64,000 nucleotides of DNA from NCBI GenBank assembly GCA_031429105.1, contig JANOYV010000144.1, positions 1 through 64,000 of the forward strand, in the 5' to 3' direction. Under the pieces are notes generated by a model that did no database searches, was not told the origin of the DNA, and was given only the letters and a program-made list of their open reading frames with translations. A program made the position numbers and the translations under genes. This DNA comes from JAKFWF01 sp031429105. GTDB taxonomy: Bacteria > Pseudomonadota > Alphaproteobacteria > Rhizobiales > Hyphomicrobiaceae. Numbering within the stretch: the stretch's first letter is position 1; each line of letters opens with the position of its first letter. Below are positions 16,038 to 24,000 of this stretch, in pieces.

Positions 16038-16373
16038 ATGTCTGTTCCGATTCAGAAACAAGTGTTGCTTAGGGCGCGCGCCGCGCTATCCGACCGCAAC
16101 TGTTGGACTCAGTTCGAAGTTGCTCGCACGATTGCGGGCATGCCGTGTACCAGCTTTGATCGCTTCGCGACGAGCTACTGTTTGGTCGGCGCCATACAAT
16201 TAGCCGCATTCAGAGCCGGTGCAAACGTCGCAAGTTTGACGAAGTCGATAGTCGAGGAACTTGATCAGCACCTCCTCGATCGTGGCAGACGTTGTAATTG
16301 TGTAGAGTTCAACGATGCCGCCACGCACGCTCAGGTCATCAATCTTGTTGATGAGTTTTTGACGACTGTTTGA
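16038..16373 (+). CDS. DUF6197-like small protein
   Basis: 111 residues from ATG 16038, with AGGTGCAGGAG as ribosome site; a start at 16023 would overlap that site. The layout LRARAALSDRNCWTQFEVAR, then YCLVGAIQLAA and a final VEFNDAATHAQVINLVDEFL resembles the DUF6197 pattern (W-T-Q..., C-x-x-G-A-[IL], ...ND...TH.EV...). Members occur in actinobacteria, phages and proteobacteria and have no known function. It stands alone between the replication-relaxation gene and the reverse-strand lipase. Confidence 0.6.
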   Translation: MSVPIQKQVLLRARAALSDRNCWTQFEVARTIAGMPCTSFDRFATSYCLVGAIQLAAFRAGANVASLTKSIVEELDQHLLDRGRRCNCVEFNDAATHAQVINLVDEFLTTV

Positions 16374-16416
16374 GAGCTGCGAGCCCCGGTACAGAAATTT
16401 GTACCGAGGCAATTTT

Positions 16417-17736
16417 TTAAACGCCGGTAACCGAGAAATGGCGACTGGCTCTTTCTACTCCTCTAATCGTCAAAACCGCTAGATAGTCGCCAGCGTCGGT
16501 AATCGCCAACTCTTTCAACCATAATTCTGGTGCGAAAAATTGGGCTCGATACACCTCGATCCGTCCAAGTTCCCCCATCCTATAGACAGATACCTCAACC
16601 TGATCTCCGACCTCGTATTCCGAATATTCTGCGAAAATCTCGATGCCGTCCCCTAATTCTGGTTCTGGTGGCGAAATTGAAATGCGGCTGGTTCCTGCGG
16701 CACCGTCAAACGGAACAAGCGCTGCGGGGAGCCCCAATAGCTGAAATATAATGGTCTCAATAATTGGTTCATCACACACCGTTGTGTGATCGCCTTTCGC
16801 ATAAATGGGCACTGCGTTTGGCAATAGCACACTGTCGATCGCTACCCTGCCATCGCCTGCCCTCAAATATGGGATGGATGTTAATGTAGTGCCCAATCTG
16901 TGCAACCGCACTGCTGTTTTGTGGGTGGCACTCGCCACGCATATATATGGCACCGAATCATTGGGACGCTGCAATCCAAGCAGTGCACTCGTTCGATTGT
17001 TTCGATTGTAACGGGCCCAGATCGCTTCGTCGTGCCGCTGCAGGAATTGCGACGTGGTCAAAAGGTTTGTCGCGCTCAACCCGTCCTGTTGCACGATCAG
17101 GAGTTGTTCGCGGGGTGGAAGCAGGTCGACGAGACTTTCAATCACTCCGTCCACAACCAATCTGCGAATAGTCTCTCCCTTAAGACCAAACTGACTGACC
17201 CTTCCACCGACTGCCATCATCGCGTCGACGGACCCGCGATGCGGTGTTCCAATCGCAATTAGTCCGCGAACAGAGCCTACCCACGGCATCTCGCGCGCCA
17301 AATCAGTCTCCAGTAGCATCCGCGCCACTAGGCCGCCCATGCTATGGGCAACTATGACCACGTCAGAACCTTCGGAGCGCGCATTGTGAGCGTTGAAAGC
17401 TGCTGTGACGGACTGACCTACTTGGCGCGCACAATCCAGTACAGATTGGCGCCAGTCATAGGGAATAGGTTCAAAAATGACCCGTTCATCGCGAAGTGCC
17501 CGCGCTTGCTGGGAAAGCCGATCGAGTATCCGTGCGTACACTTGGTTGCCGCCAGCCTTTCGGATCACCGATCCGACTGTGACGTTGTCGCGGCGGCGCA
17601 GCTTGCTGTCCAGCACAGACTGGTCAAAGTAGCTGCCGATGAAATCGGCGACACTGGGTGGCCAGATGGTGCCCCCTGGAACACTCAACTCACTGCCAAA
17701 AATACCAGGAATAAAGAAGACGAAGCGACTTGACAC
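16417..17736 (-). CDS. Alpha/beta hydrolase of the LCAT/lipase type
   Basis: 439 residues from GTG 17736, chosen because GGAGGT lies six bases upstream; an open frame extends to 17796 but has no such site. VFFIPGIFGSEL at the start, IPYDWRQS, and the nucleophile motif IVAHSMGGLVAR (Ser about 132) are hallmarks of lecithin-cholesterol-acyltransferase-like lipases. A later GDHTTVCDEP probably carries the catalytic His. There is no signal peptide, so it should act inside the cell. The last 80 residues look like a separate beta-sandwich (EYEVGDQVEVSVYR). It is divergent from a trypsin-like protease with only 60 bases between starts, suggesting a joint system, possibly an immune or toxin-like effector pair. 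Confidence 0.8.
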   Translation of the reverse strand: MSSRFVFFIPGIFGSELSVPGGTIWPPSVADFIGSYFDQSVLDSKLRRRDNVTVGSVIRKAGGNQVYARILDRLSQQARALRDERVIFEPIPYDWRQSVLDCARQVGQSVTAAFNAHNARSEGSDVVIVAHSMGGLVARMLLETDLAREMPWVGSVRGLIAIGTPHRGSVDAMMAVGGRVSQFGLKGETIRRLVVDGVIESLVDLLPPREQLLIVQQDGLSATNLLTTSQFLQRHDEAIWARYNRNNRTSALLGLQRPNDSVPYICVASATHKTAVRLHRLGTTLTSIPYLRAGDGRVAIDSVLLPNAVPIYAKGDHTTVCDEPIIETIIFQLLGLPAALVPFDGAAGTSRISISPPEPELGDGIEIFAEYSEYEVGDQVEVSVYRMGELGRIEVYRAQFFAPELWLKELAITDAGDYLAVLTIRGVERASRHFSVTGV

Positions 17737-17796
17737 CAATCGACCTCCCAAGGCACAAGTTGCGGTCATTGTCAGCGATGATGCGCCCAATAACAA

Positions 17797-18870
17797 GTGA
17801 GTAGATTTTCGATGCTGTGGGACGAGGCGAGTACTAAGTCCAGCAGGCTCGCTGAGCGTTTCCTATTCGGCACAGCCTTGGAGCGCAGCAAGAACTACCG
17901 CACATACCTTGGCCTAGACGTGCCGCTTGGGCCAGATGTCGAGCCCTTTGACCTCATATTTGGCTTACTCCCGCGGCCCAACTCGCCGAGCAACGCTCCG
18001 GAGTGCCGTGTGCTGGTGCTATATCATAGGTCTCCAGGCCATCCGCACAAGCTTCAAATTGAACGCGGCTTGCGCGCCCATCTAGCGACAGAAGGCATTA
18101 CGGCCAAAGACCTCGTAGTCCAAAAGTTTCGCAAACCATTTTTTGCACAGGTGTTGCCCAACCCTGGCTCCGCAGGTCCGTTGCGAGGCTCGTGCCCTGT
18201 TCCCTTTCCGGGAGTCCAGATTGGTGCTAATGGACTAACGGGTGCGATTTGCTGCTTCGCCAAGGTCGACGGTGAATCACAGCGGTACGCTGTTACTGTC
18301 GCCCACGCTTTGGGGGCTGACGGCGCATCCCATGGAACGATTGTTCATCAACCAGAGCATAGCCATCCAGCGAGTTACGTTTTAGGTCAAATTACCAAGG
18401 TGCGACCGCAACCTGCCGGTGCTCGACACCCTATCGACGTAGCAGCCATTGCTGTGTCCGTCCTGAACGTCGCAACAAACTTGATCCATGGTACCCGCAA
18501 TTCCCTGACCATGAAGCTGCCGTCGTCGCCGCCAAGGGACGTAGCGGTTGGTGACGAAGTCGCCAACGACGGCCCTGGTAATGGCCTTCAGCTCGGGCGA
18601 GTGTGTGCCGTGAACGTCAGAGCTCGATTACCGCTCCCCCATGGCTCTGGGGTTACAGCAATTGTCGTCGAATCTGGCATTCTCGTTTCAGGAACGCCTG
18701 GGGCCTTCTCGGCTCCAGGGGATAGCGGATGTCCAGTGTTTGATCCAAGCTCGGGGGAGCTTCTAGGTATGGTCGTCGGAGGCCAATCGTCTGCCGATCA
18801 GGTCGGTGACAGCATTTATCTCCCGATTGCGGCGGTGCTGGACGCCATAGCAATGAACGCGGACGTGTAG
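17797..18870 (+). CDS. Cytosolic trypsin-like serine protease
   Basis: 357 residues from GTG 17797; ATG 17812 is an alternative, and neither has a strong ribosome site. The catalytic triad is clear: His170 in YAVTVAHALG, Asp214 in HPIDVAAIAV, Ser310 in APGDSGCPVFD. The first 140 residues precede the protease domain and hold no known motif. No signal peptide or membrane segment is seen. A small protein is encoded two bases downstream. Trypsin-like domains without export signals appear in bacterial conflict systems, where they are activated on infection; that role here is inference from the shared locus with a lipase. Confidence 0.8.
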   Translation: MSRFSMLWDEASTKSSRLAERFLFGTALERSKNYRTYLGLDVPLGPDVEPFDLIFGLLPRPNSPSNAPECRVLVLYHRSPGHPHKLQIERGLRAHLATEGITAKDLVVQKFRKPFFAQVLPNPGSAGPLRGSCPVPFPGVQIGANGLTGAICCFAKVDGESQRYAVTVAHALGADGASHGTIVHQPEHSHPASYVLGQITKVRPQPAGARHPIDVAAIAVSVLNVATNLIHGTRNSLTMKLPSSPPRDVAVGDEVANDGPGNGLQLGRVCAVNVRARLPLPHGSGVTAIVVESGILVSGTPGAFSAPGDSGCPVFDPSSGELLGMVVGGQSSADQVGDSIYLPIAAVLDAIAMNADV

Positions 18871-18872
18871 CC

Positions 18873-19100
18873 ATGGGCAAAAGCGCTAATAAACCAAGCG
18901 ATGCTTTAGTGGACGAGGCATTTGATTACTACTCCAGGCACGGGGAGGTTGCTACTGTAAATGCCTCTATCGACAAGACTAATTGGTTCTTAACTGTTCT
19001 GTTTGTAGATGGCAAAGTTGATCGGGCTCGTATTAAGACTACTTTCGGCGGATACCCCGTTCGCTTTGGAGTTGGCAGGGTTTTTGCGCTGTCTCGGTGA
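18873..19100 (+). CDS. Small partner protein of the trypsin-like protease
   Basis: 75 residues. It starts two bases after the protease stop, so the two are surely co-translated. NWFLTVLFVDGKVDRARI followed by TFGGYPVRFGVGRVFAL resembles the short beta-alpha-beta unit often found in front of bacterial trypsin-like domains (pattern lP..y.G.pV.i...g...al). Here it is a free protein. It could be an inhibitor, a pro-domain in trans, or a sensor subunit. No direct evidence separates these options. Confidence 0.6.
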   Translation: MGKSANKPSDALVDEAFDYYSRHGEVATVNASIDKTNWFLTVLFVDGKVDRARIKTTFGGYPVRFGVGRVFALSR

Positions 19101-19321
19101 TCTGGCGGTCTCCCGCAACGCTCGCCTTCGACGATAGCGTGCCCTCGCTCGCGCGCCGTGTACTTCAAGCGTTCGGGCAAGCGGGCCCTCTAAAACTATA
19201 TGACGCTTTCTCGGGCTTGACGCCCACGGGCGGGCACGCATACGCGGGGGCATGGCGGCTCCGGAAAGTATGGCAGACTGGCTCACCAAAAAGTATGGAT
19301 GGTGCGACGGCGCAGAAATAA
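19097..19321 (+). CDS. Possible small protein, GTGA-coupled to the previous gene
   Basis: A 74-residue frame starts with GTG overlapping the previous TGA. FDDSVPSLARRVLQAFGQAG and YAGAWRLRKVWQTGSP look moderately protein-like and codon use is GC-rich in third positions. No family is recognised. It could be the third gene of the protease operon or a chance frame. Confidence 0.3.
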   Translation: MIWRSPATLAFDDSVPSLARRVLQAFGQAGPLKLYDAFSGLTPTGGHAYAGAWRLRKVWQTGSPKSMDGATAQK

Positions 19322-19823
19322 CCTTCCAAAAAGGGGCAACAAGTTTCCGGCGATGATTGCGAACTCGGCGCGTACTGCGGCGCGCGCTCGACGCCTCCCA
19401 CCGGTGCGAAGTAAAAAAAAGGCCGCTCCGTTGCCGGAGCGGCCTCACTTGCCGGGCAGGCCAAATCGACCAGGCGCGGCGTTCACCTGGACGCTGGCGG
19501 CCTTGCTGGCACTGAAGCGCGCAAGGGCAGACACCGGCCGCCGGTCATTTTACCATTTGATAATACGCCTACATATTATTGCGGATGCCGCAGCAGCCGG
19601 TTTCCTAGCGATGATGGTGTTGGCGCGTCGCGCAGTTGTGCCGGGCTCGCATGAACGGAGCCGTGCCGTCTCCGCCCTTTCGGGCTTTGATCCCTGGCGA
19701 ACCAAAACACAGCACGTGCCGGCCTGAGTTCATTGCTATAATCTGTATACATATTATAGTGAAAATCTTGCACTCGATTCCCGCGTGCAGGGTCGTAACT
19801 CCAACGTTGAGGAGACCGCCGTC
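19322..19823. other. Intergenic region with bidirectional promoter-like AT segment
   Basis: No convincing gene. The stretch holds a reverse-oriented terminator (19413-19444), and near 19737-19758 a TATAAT on the plus strand close to a TATAAT on the minus strand. The plus-strand box lies about 80 bases before the 19824 gene. Confidence 0.4.
19413..19444 (-). terminator. Reverse-oriented intrinsic terminator
   Basis: GGCCGCTCCG-ttgc-CGGAGCGGCC is a perfect ten-base stem, flanked on the left by eight A, which become the T-run on the minus strand. No firm minus-strand gene lies directly upstream of it, so it may shield the lipase/protease module from read-through or be left over from a lost gene. 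Confidence 0.7.
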
Positions 19824-20042
19824 ATGGCGAAACCCGCGTACCGCGCTTACACCGTTATAAAGCGCGAAGGCAAAGACGACTATTGGCTCAATCTCGGCGT
19901 CGCGTTTCCACACGAGGATGGCGAGGGCTTCAATCTGCTCCTGCAAGCGCTGCCGATCGACGGCAAGATCGTCTTGCGAACTTACAAGGAGGAAGAGGCG
20001 GACGAGCCAAAGAACAAGGGCAAGCCCAGCTACAAGAAGTAG
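19824..20042 (+). CDS. Small conserved element protein
   Basis: 72 residues from ATG 19824, with GAGGAG nine bases upstream. It begins AYRAYTVIKREGKDDYWLNL and ends in a Lys-rich tail. The middle (GFNLLLQALPIDGKIVLRTY) is closely matched by a decayed copy at 26911-27033, which shows that the family was once present twice in this element. The charged, beta-rich layout suggests a small nucleic-acid or protein-binding factor. Proteins of this kind are common on rhizobial islands, but no function is known to me. A terminator follows. Confidence 0.7.
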   Translation: MAKPAYRAYTVIKREGKDDYWLNLGVAFPHEDGEGFNLLLQALPIDGKIVLRTYKEEEADEPKNKGKPSYKK

Positions 20043-20073
20043 GACACGATCGCGCAGTCGCGGTCAGTACAGC

Positions 20074-20101
20074 AGAGCCGGCGGCAACGTCGGCTCTTTT
20101 T
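20074..20101 (+). terminator. Terminator after the small conserved gene
   Basis: AGAGCCG (20074-20080) pairs with CGGCTCT (20091-20097) and a short T-run follows. It lies 32 bases after the stop. Confidence 0.65.
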
Positions 20102-20164
20102 CACTGAGCAGCCTTGTCAGACGATGCGCCAATATAGCCAGCTTGCGTTGTTCACAGCGCTGCC

Positions 20165-20192
20165 TTGACATCGGGTTTCCGGGGCATACACT
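20165..20192 (+). promoter_or_regulatory. Promoter for the membrane protein and RTX lipase operon
   Basis: TTGACA (20165-20170), a 16-base spacer and TACACT (20187-20192) form a good sigma-70-type promoter, with a start expected near 20199, about 34 bases before ATG 20233. Confidence 0.65.
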
Positions 20193-20232
20193 TATTGCGT
20201 GCTGATGTTGCGCAAGCACACTAGGCAGCAAT

Positions 20233-21048
20233 ATGCTCGAAATCGCAGATAAATCAGACAGCGAACGTGGCTTTGCAAGCGTAGGCTTCTTCATCGTCGC
20301 CATACTGACTGTGTTTGTCATGGCTCCATTCATCATTCACAGTCTCAGTGATGTGATTGTCATCAGAACACTAGCAGGACCGCAAGTACCGATAGCAAAT
20401 GCTCCCGGCTATCGCTACAAACTGACGCTCGAAGTTGAAGTTGATGGACAGATCAAGTCGGCCTCGAACGTCGTTGACGTGCGCTACGTCGAGAAGAGCT
20501 TCCCTGAAAAGCACACCAACATCGCCATTACTGGCGACGCTCTCTTTCTCGACCTTGGACCAACGAGGCGACCACTCATCGCGCTACTCACCGCGCAACC
20601 GAAGCCAGAGGACAGATCTGCGTCTCCGCGGAATGGCTGGGGCGAGAGCGATCCTGCCTCAGTGGTCGGAAAAGCATTCGCCAGCGAGCCCGACTTCATA
20701 AATGGGCAAATTAAAGCAGGTTTTGGAGCATTAGTTGGGCGCGGTCCTCGCACGATAACGACCGCCGACCTGCCAGATTTGGTGACCTTCACTGACATCA
20801 ATGACCCTAAGACGGTGATGGCGGTCAATCCAAACAATTTTGAAGCCTCTCTTGGGGAAGGCGTCAAATGGCACAGTATCTCCATCGAGATAGTAGACGA
20901 GATAATAACCCAGGGAATTGAGCAAAGACTCAGTTGGCTGTCGAGTTACTTCGATCGGATGTTAGACGGCCACAGACCTGGTCAGCCAAACAACCACTCT
21001 CTGGCAGCGAACCTAAGCACAGCATCGTTTCTGCGGAGGGGGTACTAA
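20233..21048 (+). CDS. Membrane-anchored hypothetical protein upstream of the RTX lipase
   Basis: 271 residues. One N-terminal membrane helix (VGFFIVAILTVFVMAPFII, about residues 17-35) anchors a periplasmic domain with beta-strands (YRYKLTLEVEVDGQIKSASN) and helical end. No lipobox or catalytic motif is visible. Its stop is followed directly by the ATG of the 1719-residue RTX lipase, so the two form one operon and the protein may act as a chaperone, immunity protein or export helper for that lipase. This is inference from the gene pair. Conserved homologues of unknown function are likely in rhizobia. Confidence 0.6.
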   Translation: MLEIADKSDSERGFASVGFFIVAILTVFVMAPFIIHSLSDVIVIRTLAGPQVPIANAPGYRYKLTLEVEVDGQIKSASNVVDVRYVEKSFPEKHTNIAITGDALFLDLGPTRRPLIALLTAQPKPEDRSASPRNGWGESDPASVVGKAFASEPDFINGQIKAGFGALVGRGPRTITTADLPDLVTFTDINDPKTVMAVNPNNFEASLGEGVKWHSISIEIVDEIITQGIEQRLSWLSSYFDRMLDGHRPGQPNNHSLAANLSTASFLRRGY

Positions 21049-24000
21049 ATGGCGACCAGTCGCGAGTTGTATCTCTCAATTCTTGCCTTGGACGCATACA
21101 ATCGAGGCTACAACGCCGCCACAATTGTTGGCGGCGATCACGTTGGTCAGGCACTACTCACGAGTCAAGTGTACTCTAGTCAACAAGTAGCAGCGGGCTT
21201 TTATGCTACATCTTATAATGTGTCTGATGTTCCTACCTTTTCCGCTCAGACAACCGTAATATCGTATCGTGGTACGGACGATCCTTTGGGATCGCTTTCG
21301 GGTGGAGACCTCGTCAACGGTTGGACGATAGGTGCCGGTTTTGCGTCGGCTTCCCAATCAGGTCTTGCATTACAGTTCTACGCTGATGCCGTAGGCCAGA
21401 ATGTGTTTCAAGGCCCGATGCCGAATGTGGTCCTAACGGGGCACTCCCTTGGTGGCGGTCTGGCAGGAATGGTTGGAGCGCTTTCTGGCGATGATGTAAC
21501 AATCTTCGATCCAATGCCGTTTATAATTTCAACGGCTCTGACTTACGTCTCAGAAGTCGCGCACCGCATCGTGAGCCTTGAACTCCCTCCTTCGTTGCCG
21601 ACTTACTCCGGTATCGACGCAATATACGTAATGGGCGAAGCGTTACAGTACGGGAGAGATTTGGGACCGACTTTAGAGTTGGCAGCTCTTACCGCAATTA
21701 ATCCTTTGATCGGTCTCGGTCTCAGTACTTACGACTTCGGCGCAGAGTTAGCCATTAATTATCGCGCCTTAGACCCGCACGGATTTTTCCTTCGTCCAGT
21801 TGATCTTCACAGTCAGAATCTCCTCGTTCTTCTAGAGTACGCACATGAGAACAATCTAACTGAATGGTCTGGCATCGCAGCCTCACTACTTCATGCACTG
21901 TTTAATCCCGAACTAGGTAAAGCGCTCAGCCTTGAGGGATCGAATGCGCTGCACCCGTTGGGCGTGACCGGCACAGCACCCGAGGACGCTCAGATGCGTT
22001 CGATGATTGCCTACTCCGCAATCGACGAAGGCTACCAGCCGTTTGGTGACAAGGCGATCGTGTCGCTGTTCAATGATGCCGACGATCTGGGCCGTTTGTA
22101 TTCGACGACCATGGGAAATTCTGCTCTTTCGGGGGCGGCTGTTCAGAACGCCTTATCTGAAATTATCGTCCAGTATGCCGGTGATCTGGCCAAGTATGCC
22201 GGTGATCATCCTGGGCTGTATCAAGACCCTTATTGGGCGAACGGCATCATCACGCTGGACAGTCTACATTTCACGATGTCGATTGATCTTGATCCCGCCA
22301 AGTGGGCGGCCACGACAAGCCATCCCGACTTCTCGATCGTCGGTAAGCAGGATTTGGTCGATGCACTGCTAGGACTGCCCGCTGGGATATCGGTCGGCGG
22401 TACCCGCGGCATTACCATGATCATCGCCGAGACCGGCCAAGGGCCAGCGGTGCTCGATGCTTCAAGTGCGCCGCTCGCTTTGGATCATCATGCGGGAGGT
22501 GGCCTCCTTATTGGAGGGGTGAGTTCAGATCAACTACTTGGCGGCGCCGGCAATGATATTCTTTTCGGAGGGGCACAAGGTGATAGCCTCAAAGGTGGCG
22601 CCGGCAACGACACAATCTATGGTGGCGATGGGACCGATACCGCTGTCTTTACGTACGCATTAGGAAGCCAGATCGCGCCTGGTCAATTTGATGGCTTCTA
22701 TGATTTGGAGCGCCACGGGACCACCGTGACGGTCAGGCTCGCTTCGTCGTCCGGTGTGGAAACGGATACGCTCTCCAGCGTCGAATATCTGCAATTCTCA
22801 GACAAGACTATCAACATCCTAGACCTCCCCGATCTCTCCAGCCAAACAACGACAGGTGGGCGCGCCACCGACGGTGGCACTGCCGCGATCGCCGCCGCCG
22901 TCAGCGGCCATGAAGCGAGCACGGGCGGGGCCTCGGCGGCCGAGACCATCGTCGGTAACGACACTTCGCAATATCTGGGCGGCACCAGCGGGCCGGACCA
23001 CATCTTAGGTCTTGGCGGCGATGACGTGCTGACTGGCTATGGCGGCCAAGACAGTTTCGACGGTGGACTTGGCAGCGACACGGTCGACTACTCGTATGAG
23101 CTCAGCGACGTTTCGGGCACCATCACGCTTGGTAATGGCAACGGCACGGCTGAATTTCCAGGTTACTACACCGAGCAGCTGATCTCGATCGAGAACGTCT
23201 GGATGGGCGCCGGCAACGACACGGTCGTCGGCGATGCCGGCGACAATGATCTGCGTGGCGGCCCCGGCAACGACACGCTGACCGGTGGCCTCGGCAACGA
23301 TCACATCTATGGCGACTGGAAATATTCGGACCAGGGCGGCTTCGACACCGCGGTCGTCTCATACACCTTCGGTTCGAGCTACACCGTCTCTGGCTCGGCC
23401 TCGGCGCTCCACATCGTGGGCGTCGAGGGTGATGACTGGTACTACAACGTGGAAAATTTTCTGTTCGCGGGCGGTGTGATAGCGACTGCAACGCAGCTTC
23501 TCGCTGCCGCGTCATTCACCGGCCCAGCATCTATCGCATTGGTCTCAGTCGCGAATGACGGAGCGCATGCAAACAATGCGTCATACGTCCTGTCGATGAG
23601 CGGTAATGGGCAATATATAGTATTTGAAAGTGTCGCCTCTAACCTCGTTCCAGGTGATACCAACGCTCTCGGTGATATTTTTATTTATGACGTTGTTGCC
23701 CACAATATTGAGAGGATTACGAATAATTCGAACAACAGCTTCGCGGTCTTCCCGCCAAATACCGACCAGCGCATCAGCGATGACGGGCGCTATATTGTTA
23801 TGTTGAGAGGTGAGAACATTATTGTTCACGATCGGCAGGCTGGCGCTGATGAAACACTTGTAATTGTAAATCCCTCTAACGGACCGGGGGTTGTAGGAAT
23901 TAGCGGAAACGGCCAATTTATCACCTATGCAGATAATTACGAATTGTGGATACATAATCGCATCGATAATTCCAACAAATTGATTTCTGATAACTCGACT

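Noticed and set aside
15858..16061. Reverse-strand short frames in the 15.8-16.0 kb gap
   Set aside because: AT-driven chance frames without ribosome site or motif.
19299..19727. 142-residue plus-strand frame
   Set aside because: It runs through a perfect terminator hairpin and is dominated by Arg/Ala/Pro from GC-rich spacer DNA.
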